DNA of 55,918 nucleotides. Source: Polyangia bacterium (GTDB taxonomy: Bacteria; Myxococcota_A; Polyangia; Fen-1088). This document shows positions 49,994-55,918 of the stretch, in pieces (the stretch's first letter is position 1; the number at the start of each line of letters is the position of its first letter). The stretch is from assembly GCA_036268875.1 (NCBI GenBank), contig DATATI010000043.1:1-55918 (forward strand), written 5' to 3'. The notes beneath the pieces were generated by a model. That model was not told the origin of the DNA, made no database searches, and saw nothing but the letters and a program-made list of their open reading frames with translations. Made by a program: the position numbers and the translations under genes.

Positions 49994-50366
49994 TGTAGTT
50001 GGCCACGCCTTTCCGCTGAAATCTGACCCGCCGGCGCGCACCCGTGGCCAAAACGTAGCGTGGCCAAAATTCGCGGTGGTGGCCAGAAGCGCGCAGAGAC
50101 GTCCGGCGCGGACGAAAGAAAAGCGGACCCAGGGACTTTGCCCCCCTGGGCCCGCTGATGGACCGCGGCGTCCATTCGTCTGGCGGATGAGGCCGACCGA
50201 GGCACGATAAGTGCGGTAGTTCGGTGCGTCCATTTTTCTTCCGTCCGCGCGGCGAATGGACGAAGAAACGGCTCTATTTCAGCTTTGCTGCGCCGGTTGC
50301 CGGGCGCCGTTCTTCGTGTGTCCCAGGGATTACCGGGGCCAGATCTACTGCGGTCGAATTTGTCGC
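49994..50366 (+). repeat. Left arm of the long inverted repeat
   Basis: The arm begins with the IS21-like end TGTAGTTGGCC, then several TGGCCA/TGGCCAAAA boxes within the first 110 bases, as in multi-site transposase-binding ends. A GGACCCAGGGACTTTGCCCC tract with dyad symmetry and the start of a Cys-rich small gene at 50256 follow. It ends at TTTGTCGC. Confidence 0.85.
50256..50366 (+). pseudogene. Truncated copy of the Cys-rich accessory gene
   Basis: The first 37 codons (MDEETALFQLCCAGC, then CPRDYRGQIYCGRIC) are the same as in the complete copy at 51058 on the other strand. At 50366 the repeat arm ends and the frame runs into unrelated sequence that is antisense to the second accessory gene. 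The open frame continues to 50801 but only this part is homologous. Confidence 0.7.
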
Positions 50367-50697
50367 GGAAGTCACCGACGCCACCCAGGCCCTTCGACCG
50401 ACGGCGGACCGGTCGCTCGACGACCTCGACGCTGTAGTAGACGCTCGGTTGCGGGGTGCCAAAGTCGTCGGTCAGTCCGAAGAAGGATGTACCGTCCAGA
50501 TCGGCCGCAGACACTGCAATGCGCGGAGGTCGGTCGAGCCACAGCGCCAATCCTTCGAGCAGCATCAGCGCCGCGCGCGGATGCCGGACCTGTCTCGTCG
50601 CCGGCAGCACCGCCCTCATCAGCTCGTCGTTCCCGTCGGTCACCAAGATCCGCGTTCGTGTGCCCGATAGAGACATCGTCACCGTGTACTGGCTCAT
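50367..50697 (-). pseudogene. Second accessory gene of the element, 3' end cut by the left arm
   Basis: From ATG 50697 the frame reads MSQYTVTMSLSGTRTRILVT, ELMRAVLPATRQVRHPRAAL, MLLEGLALWLDRPPRIAVSA and ends KGLGGVGDFRD. The LLEGLALW core and the GLGDFRxL end match small proteins I recall as partners of the Cys-rich protein in transposon leaders. The homology ends exactly where the left arm begins (50366), after which the frame continues by chance to 49873. The junction shares GCGAC between the two joined sequences. Confidence 0.5.
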
Positions 50698-51058
50698 CGT
50701 CGTCGCTCCCGCCGTCGGTCGCGGCCGCGCCCACCGTGGGCAGCGCCGGATCGTTCGGCGCCGTCCAGTCAGCAGCAAAGGCAAGTTTTTCGGGACCCTG
50801 ATCCGTCACGAATCGTCCCAGGGAGGCTGCGGTCGCGCGCCGCCGCGCAATGTGCGCGCGCTGGTGATCGCGGTGGTCCTCGCGACCGGCCTCGCTTGCC
50901 TGGTGGCGAGCATTCGATGCACGGCGAGCGCGCAGGCGCCCGCCGGTGCGACAAATTCGACCGCAGTAGATCTGGCCCCGGTAGTCCCTGGGACACACGA
51001 AGAACGGCGCCCGGCAACCGGCGCAGCAAAGCTGAAATAGAGCCGTTTCTTCGTCCAT
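50372..51058 (-). CDS. Cys-rich zinc-finger-like accessory protein of an IS21-type element
   Basis: Open frame of 228 residues. The N-terminal 37 residues hold C11-C12-C15, C22 and C32-C36 in a zinc-ribbon-like pattern (CAGCRAPFFVC, then YCGRIC). An Arg-rich stretch (RTGGRLRARRASNARHQASE, HRDHQRAHIARRRAT) and FVTDQGPEKLAF follow. From memory of the families, small proteins with this Cys pattern, basic middle and VTxQG end are encoded just inside the left end of some transposons ahead of the transposase. The true 3' end is uncertain because the second accessory gene starts at 50697 inside this frame; the real product may end near there. Confidence 0.55.
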   Translation of the reverse strand: MDEETALFQLCCAGCRAPFFVCPRDYRGQIYCGRICRTGGRLRARRASNARHQASEAGREDHRDHQRAHIARRRATAASLGRFVTDQGPEKLAFAADWTAPNDPALPTVGAAATDGGSDDDEPVHGDDVSIGHTNADLGDRRERRADEGGAAGDETGPASARGADAARRIGAVARPTSAHCSVCGRSGRYILLRTDRRLWHPATERLLQRRGRRATGPPSVEGPGWRR

Positions 51059-51321
51059 CCGCCGCGCGGACGGAAGAAAAATGGACGCACCGAACTACCG
51101 CACTTATCGTGCCTCGGTCGGCCTCATCCGCCAGACGAATGGACGCCGCGGGTCCATCAGCGGGCCCAGGGGGGCAAAGTCCCTGGGTCCGCTTTTCTTT
51201 CGTCCGCGCCGGACGTCTCTACGCGCTTCTGGCCACCACCGCGAATTTTGGCCACGCCTCGTTCTGGCCACGAGTGCGCGCCGGCGGGTCAGATTTCAGC
51301 GGAAAGGCGTGGCCAACTACA
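50947..51321 (-). repeat. Right arm of the long inverted repeat
   Basis: The reverse complement matches the left arm with about eight differences, for example CACTCGTGGCCAGAACGAGG in place of CACCCGTGGCCAAAACGTAG and one extra C near position 51155. Unlike the left arm, this one runs into an uninterrupted small gene. Confidence 0.85.
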
Positions 51322-51380
51322 TGGCTACTGCCGGGTCACGACATCAGGGATGACATTGCACGAAGTACGCGGCTTGAATG

Positions 51381-51617
51381 TTACTGACAGACGGCGCCGT
51401 CTTCACCCGGAGATGCATCTGGATTACATGCCTCCAGGCAACAGAATAAGCCGCCTGGATTATTACCTGAGCTGCACGACTGGGCCCCAGCATTCGAGCA
51501 TGGAGTACCGCCAACGACGCAGTGTCCGCCGGCGACGGTACACGAATCTTCCGATGAGCACGTCACACTAGGAGCGAGACAAGCCAGTGCCAAAATCAAT
51601 ACGATAATCGCCTTCAT
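51381..51617 (-). CDS. Small secreted Cys-rich protein
   Basis: Peptide of 78 residues with a signal peptide (MKAIIVLILALACLAPSVTC) and a mature part of about 58 residues containing at least eight Cys (SCTVAGGHCVVGGTPCSNAG, SCSSGNNPGGLFCCLEACNP). The spacing suggests a disulphide-rich knot, similar in style to small myxobacterial secreted proteins or toxins, but no family is recognised. The start at 51617 places the signal peptide at the N-terminus; AAAGG lies upstream. It is downstream of and probably co-transcribed with the lipoprotein at 51647. Confidence 0.55.
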   Translation of the reverse strand: MKAIIVLILALACLAPSVTCSSEDSCTVAGGHCVVGGTPCSNAGAQSCSSGNNPGGLFCCLEACNPDASPGEDGAVCQ

Positions 51618-51646
51618 ACCCCAGCCTTTCGATAGCATCACTAACT

Positions 51647-52602
51647 TCAATAAAATATGCTCGCGCCGCCGCTCGAATCGGTCAGGCCAAATGCGCAGGC
51701 AGGTGTAACGGTACTCCTTCGTGTAATAAATGAGCCTTGGACATTATTGAAGTTGTTCCAGTTTGGCCCAGGCATGTAGGTAGCCTCGCTAAAAAAATTC
51801 ATCACGTTGTCAGGTGGATACTGATTGCACGCTGTTACGTTATATGCCTCGAGCACTCCCTTAAACGCAAGCGCTGTATATTGGAGGTTCTGAAATTCAG
51901 GCTGTGCAGTCGTGGTTTGGCCAGTCCTAGTATTCTTTGACCAGATATACCATTTGTTGAATGTACCCACCCGCGTGAAATCCGTCCCATTAAATTGTGT
52001 CGTTGTAGTGATCACATCGCCCTGAACTGCGGGTATCATCGGCGAGACGTAGGTTCCACCACTTGAGACGTACCAATTTGCGACAGCATAAGAATATCCC
52101 CCGCCATTCGCAGAACCGACGCCGTATTGAAGGACTGGCTGTACAATGAAGGAACCGTCCGACGGCTCCATCCCAGGGAAGAAGTACAACAATTGGCCAC
52201 TATTCGAAGTAGGCGGCGCTGGCACCGTAAAGTTCCCGGCTATAGCGTTCCACCAGTTGAATCCATTTAGGGTCGGAGCGGTTGCTACGTCCCACTCGAC
52301 CCAACCGTTTGTAGCCGGCACTTGTCCCACAACCGATTCCTGCGGTGGGCGAGTGCCGCTTGTGCACCGAGGGTATGTTGCGACAGTGACCCCGTTAACT
52401 GACACAATGCCATCGTCGGTCACGGTCGCACCGTCTGGAATTTGATGCACGCATGATTGGCGTCTGAATCCCATTGGCGTGGCGACCCACGGATCGCCAA
52501 TCGGCGTTAATGCAGCAGTAACTATCGATGTACCCTCCTCTTTAGCGGAGTCGCCGCATCCAACGAGCCAGCTGCAATCACCCCGACAACCAGATACCTC
52601 AT
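51647..52602 (-). CDS. Unfamiliar secreted lipoprotein, frameshifted in its signal peptide
   Basis: Protein of about 318 residues. The strong site GAGGAGGTC precedes ATG 52602, giving MRYLVVGVIAAGS. The mature frame reads LVGCGDSAKEEG with an LVGC lipobox. The two are joined by one missing base near 52566, so as written the signal peptide and the body are in different frames. The body is beta-rich and aromatic (WVEWDVATAPTLNGFNWWNA, LLYFFPGMEPSDGSFIVQPV, VLEAYNVTACNQYPPDN), resembling secreted jelly-roll proteins found in fungi and Myxococcota. I cannot name the family. Its base composition is clearly less GC-rich than its neighbours, which suggests transfer. Confidence 0.6.
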
Positions 52603-52740
52603 CTTGACCTCCTCGACATCGCGCCGAAACATTCGGCATTTCCAACTCGCACTCCTTTGGTACACACCAAAAGGCGAGTGGTGCTCACGTTGGAGCAACG
52701 GACGTGCCACGAATGGACGCGCTGAATCATGCGTCTCAGG

Positions 52741-52927
52741 TCAAAGTGATCGGCTGAAGTAGTTTCGGTTTCAAAACCTCGGAAGGTGCACAAACAGCCT
52801 CCGCGCACTGGAGGCCGTCAGCCTCGAAGAGCGCCCGCAGCGCGTCCGAGATGTCTCTCCGGGTACGGAACCACTCCACTCTCAGGCACTCGTTGCGGAA
52901 CTTGCCGTTGAAGCTCTGTGGGTAGTG
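52741..52927 (-). pseudogene. IS3-family transposase C-terminal remnant
   Basis: The minus strand reads HYPQSFNGKFRNECLRVEWF followed by RTRRDISDALRALFEA. This matches the last catalytic block of IS3-group OrfB integrase domains (SFNGKLRDECLNxEWF in relatives, with the catalytic Glu in NEC). The homology starts abruptly in the HYPQS region and fades after about 35 residues. No inverted repeat or first ORF is visible. Confidence 0.65.
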
Positions 52928-53039
52928 AAAAGAAGCGCGGGTTCGGTGCGAGCCGGCCTGACAACAGTCGAAAGTCCGATAATGTGCGTTATGTTAAATA
53001 TCAGAATTCGGCATGGAGCGAGACTGGAGAGAGTCGTCG

Positions 53040-53147
53040 ATGCCGTTCGCGAAGTTTGCTTTGAGCGGCGGCCAAGGTCGTGCGCTCCCCAAGGGTTCGA
53101 ACGGTTCGACCTGGCTGCCCATCGTCGAAGACGACTGTCGGGAATGA
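53040..53147 (+). CDS. Possible small protein upstream of the AAA ATPase
   Basis: Open frame of 35 codons (MPFAKFALSGGQGRALPKGS, then NGSTWLPIVEDDCRE) whose ATG follows GGAGAGAG at 6 bases, a convincing ribosome binding site. It ends 40 bases before the ATPase start. There is no recognisable domain. It could be a real micro-protein, a leader peptide or chance. Confidence 0.28.
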   Translation: MPFAKFALSGGQGRALPKGSNGSTWLPIVEDDCRE

Positions 53148-53187
53148 CATCCCCCCAAACGGGCGCGCCCAGCTAAGCTGCGCCAGC

Positions 53188-54170
53188 ATGGCGGCACTGA
53201 ATAGTGGCACAGACGGCGTGGACGGCGGATCAGGTTCGCCGAGTGGAAAGGTGGGCGACGTCTTTCGCGACATCCTCGATTGGAGCCCGTCGCTCGCCCG
53301 CTGGCAGAACGAACTGCTTCGCCGCGTGCTTCGCGTGAGGGAGCTCGGGGAACAAGAGATAGCCGAGTTGGCCGCGGCGGCCGTCGCTGAGACCGAGCAG
53401 CAAACTTCGATGTACCCGTTCCTGTCGACGAATGACCTTCCATCCGTAGCTGCACCGGAAAGACATAGCCTTCTCGCATCGGTGGCCAGCGTCCGAAACA
53501 TCAACGTGCTTCGGGCTGACCAAACTCTCACTTTTGGGGCCCAACTGACGGTCATATACGGTGACAACGCGTCCGGCAAGTCCGGCTATTGTCGCATGCT
53601 CAAGAAGGTTTACCGGGCTCGGGTCGTTGAAGACATTCTTGGCGACGTGCGCGGTGACTCCGCTCCGTCAGGACCGGCGGAAGCGACGTTCGTCGTAAAG
53701 GGTCCATCCGGTGCCGAGCAGCGAGTCGCATGGACGGACGGCACACCCATCTCGAACGTAGGAAGATTCGCCGTCCTGGACAGTGCTTGTTCGCTCACAT
53801 ACGTCCGCGGCGGCATCCTCGCTGTGGGGCCCGCCGGCATCGATGTGCTGGACCGCTTCGCTGCAGAATTGGACAGGGTCAAGCTACGCTTGGGCACCCT
53901 CGCGTCGCAAGTGCAGCCCTCGAAACAAAGTGTGCAGCACCTGGAGGATGACACAGAAGCCGGACGATTCGTGAAGTCGCTGTCGTCCACCACGAGTGAT
54001 GAGGCGATCACGACCTTTGCGGTGTGGAACCCGGGGCAAGAAGCAGAACTCCAGCGCCTGGAGTCAGCCCTGGTGGCGGCGAAGTCAAGCACTCCTTCGG
54101 CGCAACGCGCGGAACAGAAAGCCAAAAGTGAGGCCTTGCGCTCCCTTCGAGAGCGCGTCGCGAGCTGGAT
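53188..54170 (+). pseudogene. AAA_13-like P-loop ATPase gene truncated by an IS21 insertion
   Basis: The first 327 codons of a larger SMC/RloC-type ATPase. The N-terminal helical region (DVFRDILDWSPSLARWQNEL, LLRRVLRVRELGEQEIAELA) is followed by the ATPase start: NINVLRADQTLTFGAQLTVI and Walker A GDNASGKS (125-132) with GYCRMLKKVYRAR after it. A coiled-coil-like segment begins near residue 230 (VKLRLGTLASQV). The frame runs into TGTAGACGG, the end of the IS21 element, at 54171, so the Walker B half is lost or lies beyond the window. Relatives with YGDNGSGKSGY are often found in defence islands, in some cases with nucleases; a defence role here is inference. Confidence 0.72.
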
Positions 54171-54976
54171 TGTAGACGGCCAAGCTTCCCGTCGAAATCT
54201 GGCCAAGCTGGACGTCGTAATTTGGCCTTCTTTGGTGGAGGGGTTTGGGTTTTCTGGCGCCAGGAATCGGCGTCGATGTCGAGGATGTGGCAGTGCTGAG
54301 AAAAGCGATCGACGAGGGCGACGACGCAGGCGGCTCCTGGGAACACGGTGCCCCACTGCTTGTAGGGCAGATTTGTGGTGATGACGACGGACCTGTTCTC
54401 GTGTCGACGGAAAACGATGTTGTAGAGCAGGTCGGCGGAGCGACCATCGCAGGGCAAATATCCAAGCTCATCGACGATCAAAAGTTTGGGAGCCAGGTAG
54501 CGGTGCTTGAGGCAGCGCTCGACGGCGGGTAGTGATTCGCGGCGGAGCAGGTCGGCGAGGACGGCGGCCAGGGAGCAGAAGCGCACGGTGTAGCCCCGCA
54601 GGATGGCGGCGAGGCCGAGGTTCTGGGCGAGAGTTGTTTTCCCGACGCCGCTCGGGCCGCGGAAAAGTACATTGTCGCCGCGCTCGATGAAATCGAGAGT
54701 GCTGTACAGATTGTCGTAAAGGTTGCGGTCAATGGTCTTCGGGTGATTCCAATCGAAACGGTCGATGGTGGTGAATTTGCCGAGCGTGGCGATACGAGTT
54801 CGGGCGGCGAGATTTCTGGCCTCTCGTTCACGTCGCTCGGTCTCGACCAGTTTTTCGCAGATCTCCAGGGCGCCCAGCCGGGCGTGGGTGGCGTGCTCGA
54901 TGAAAGTCCGCAGCACGACGAGGGATGAGCGGAAGCCCAAGGAGCGAAGCTGGGTGGCAATGTCATCGCTTGGCAT
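54008..54976 (-). CDS. istB: IS21 helper ATPase IstB, reading past the element end
   Basis: AAA+ ATPase of the DnaC/IstB family that helps IstA choose and capture target DNA. The P-loop GPSGVGKT is at residues 107-114, Walker B with LLIVDELGYLP near 165-175, and ITTNLPYKQW (sensor I) follows. The start overlaps the istA stop by 14 bases, the normal arrangement. Family members are about 250 residues. Here no stop codon occurs before the element's end (about residue 268), and the frame runs 54 codons into the disrupted ATPase gene, giving 322 residues. The additional tail is not part of the family. Confidence 0.9.
   Translation of the reverse strand: MPSDDIATQLRSLGFRSSLVVLRTFIEHATHARLGALEICEKLVETERREREARNLAARTRIATLGKFTTIDRFDWNHPKTIDRNLYDNLYSTLDFIERGDNVLFRGPSGVGKTTLAQNLGLAAILRGYTVRFCSLAAVLADLLRRESLPAVERCLKHRYLAPKLLIVDELGYLPCDGRSADLLYNIVFRRHENRSVVITTNLPYKQWGTVFPGAACVVALVDRFSQHCHILDIDADSWRQKTQTPPPKKAKLRRPAWPDFDGKLGRLQSSSRRALEGSARPHFWLSVPRVAPKECLTSPPPGLTPGAGVLLLAPGSTPQRS
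54171..54230 (-). repeat. Terminal end of the IS21 element with repeated GGCCAA boxes
   Basis: On the plus strand GGCCAAG occurs at 54178 and 54212, and a related TTGGCC at 54226, about 15-35 bases apart after the outermost TGTAG. Repeated boxes of this type are where IstA binds in IS21 elements. Confidence 0.6.
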
Positions 54977-55918
54977 CGTAGCCTCCGAGATCGTGCGGAA
55001 TGACGTCGCGGTCAGGCACGCCGTCGCTGATGGCGATGTTGGGCATCGGGCGGTCGGCGGCGCGGCGATGATATTCGCAACGCACGCCGATCTGCCCTGG
55101 ATCGTGGGTGCCGCGCTCGATGGTTTCGACGATGGCCTTGGCGAAGATGACGTCGCCGTAAAGGTCGAGCATCTTGCTCGCCTGCGCCACCATGCTGCCG
55201 ATGTTGCGGCCAGCGTTCACCCAGCGTTCGATGAGGATGTCGATGTTGGGGGCGGCGGCGCGCAGTCGATCACGACCGATGGCCGGCGCTGCTCCGCGCT
55301 TGCGACGCAAGATCTCGGCCCGGTGCTCGGCAGCCTCGATCTTCTGGCGGTGTCCCCACGACCGGCGATGCTCGGCAACGACCTTTGGGCCGTCGACGAT
55401 CCGGACCAGGCGGTCGTCCGCCACGATGGTCAGCGTCTTCTCGACATGATCCGGCGGTACTGAATAGATATTGGTGTCGAAGCGCGCGAATGCGGTCTTG
55501 TCGATAAATACCGGCTCCACCAAATCGGTGGCGGGCAGCGGATCGGGCAGCGGCAAGAGGCGGGTCTGTTCCTCGGCGAGACAGTCGGCGATGGTACGTT
55601 CAGGGAAGCCTGGGTGCCGCTGCTGATGCGCGATTTCATCGATGAAAGTCAGCAGCTCTCGGTTGCCTTGCTCGATGTTGTAGATCTCGCGTCCGGCGAG
55701 GAAGCGCTCACGCAGGAAGCGGATCTTGCGCTCGACGCGTCCTTTTTCGTTTCCACGGTACGGCCTACAGAGTCGAAGCTGGACGTGTAACGCGCTCCCG
55801 AGATCGAGAAGCAACGGATGGAAGCGGACCGCATCGCCGTGTCTTTCAAGGACGACGATCTTCGGATTGTCGAAGAGCCACTGGCGAGCGCAGCCACGAA
55901 AGTACGTCGCCGCGCGGG
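54963..55918 (-). CDS. istA: IS21 transposase IstA, 5' part beyond the window
   Basis: C-terminal 317 or so residues of the DDE transposase. The end of the rve catalytic domain is visible as WLFDNPKIVVLERHGDAVRF followed by HPLL, then CRPYRGNEKGRVERKIRFLR with the catalytic Glu in NEKGRVE. After it comes the Mu-type C-terminal region (FARFDTNIYSVPPDHVEKTL, HRRSWGHRQK). The N-terminal helix-turn-helix and first two catalytic Asp residues are off the window. The frame is open to the last base. Confidence 0.92.
   Translation of the reverse strand, partial: RAATYFRGCARQWLFDNPKIVVLERHGDAVRFHPLLLDLGSALHVQLRLCRPYRGNEKGRVERKIRFLRERFLAGREIYNIEQGNRELLTFIDEIAHQQRHPGFPERTIADCLAEEQTRLLPLPDPLPATDLVEPVFIDKTAFARFDTNIYSVPPDHVEKTLTIVADDRLVRIVDGPKVVAEHRRSWGHRQKIEAAEHRAEILRRKRGAAPAIGRDRLRAAAPNIDILIERWVNAGRNIGSMVAQASKMLDLYGDVIFAKAIVETIERGTHDPGQIGVRCEYHRRAADRPMPNIAISDGVPDRDVIPHDLGGYDAKR

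Larger units (their letters stand above)
49994..51321. mobile_element. Palindromic element with two inverted IS21-type ends and two accessory genes
   Basis: A 1328-bp unit is bounded on both sides by TGTAGTTGGCCACGCC pointing inward. The two arms (49994-50366 and 50947-51321) are inverted copies about 98% identical over some 374 bp. The 580-bp centre holds the rest of a small Cys-rich gene and a second small gene, both on the minus strand; there is no transposase. The ends resemble the end of the IS21-family element at 54171 (TGTAGACGGCCAAGC, then GAAATCTG in both). No target-site duplication is evident in the flanks. It looks like a derivative of an IS21-like transposon left end, duplicated in inverted orientation. 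Confidence 0.7.
54171..55918 (-). mobile_element. IS21-family insertion sequence, partial at the window edge
   Basis: The istB-side end of the element is at 54171, beginning TGTAGACGGCCAAGC with GGCCAAG and GGCCAA boxes repeated over 60 bases, the multi-site end typical of IS21. Inside are istB and the C-terminal part of istA on the minus strand. The other end lies beyond base 55918. The insertion interrupts an AAA ATPase gene. Confidence 0.88.

Noticed and set aside
50224-50801. Two mirror-image open frames (plus strand 50224-50801, minus strand 50372-51090) as paired genes
   Set aside because: They match only because the arms are inverted copies. On the plus strand homology stops after 37 codons at the arm boundary.
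49985-51330. Target-site duplication flanking the palindromic element
   Set aside because: The left flank (GGACCGCG) and right flank (TGGCTACT) share no direct repeat of 4-8 bases that I could see, so simple transposition is not shown.

Overview
The window is high-GC bacterial DNA whose gene content points to Myxococcota, most likely a Polyangia-type lineage. The evidence is a Cys-rich surface protein with a MYXO-CTERM-like tail, a Ser/Thr kinase with a C-terminal membrane anchor, three DUF1592/DUF1552- or DUF1501-type gene pairs, fibro-slime and LCCL domains, an HTTM membrane protein, and about a dozen lipoproteins built as lipobox, Gly/Ser/Ala-rich linker, then domain. The phylum is inferred from these families; no rRNA or other phylogenetic marker is present.

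Left part (1-37.2 kb) is mostly intact chromosome. An ISL3-type insertion sequence (1-1411) sits directly against a two-gene TPM-domain unit and supplies what looks like its ribosome binding site. A pyruvate kinase fragment and a zinc alcohol dehydrogenase follow. Next is a translationally coupled DUF1552-DUF1592 pair, then a LCCL-domain gene, a HAD-like protein, a SUMF1-fold lipoprotein, a YCII protein, a DUF1501 protein with a large CxxCH lipoprotein, a BaeSR-like two-component system, a fibro-slime lipoprotein, a PEGA/beta-barrel protein, the HTTM protein, the Cys-rich repeat protein, a Ser/Thr kinase, class II fructose-bisphosphate aldolase, a flavin monooxygenase, an esterase, a DHFR-like reductase, a cation efflux protein, several small exported or membrane proteins and a 1225-residue SNF2 helicase.

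Right part (37.4-55.9 kb) is accessory. A 32-bp exact copy of the 3' end of a tRNA-Leu(CAA) gene lies 1.6 kb from the intact gene. The two copies bracket a toxin-antitoxin pair and a methyltransferase. On the other side of the tRNA are a tyrosine recombinase and a small excisionase-like HTH protein. Then comes a surface-protein block: LamG/DUF2341, F5/8C, DUF1592, DUF1552 and two DUF1566 proteins. It is followed by a GH19 lysozyme/chitinase-like gene, IS remnants, a palindromic 1.33-kb element with IS21-type ends, a secreted Cys-rich mini-protein, an unfamiliar lipoprotein, and an AAA ATPase gene cut by an IS21-family element that runs off the window.

Two things stand out. First, the palindromic element at 49994-51321 has two nearly identical inverted arms of about 374 bp, each carrying an IS21-like end, around two small accessory genes with no transposase. 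Second, single-base frameshifts recur between 38.3 and 52.6 kb (six inferred) and none was seen in the left 37 kb. This means either real decay of an accessory region or local assembly error, and every 'pseudogene' call on the right should be read with that in mind.
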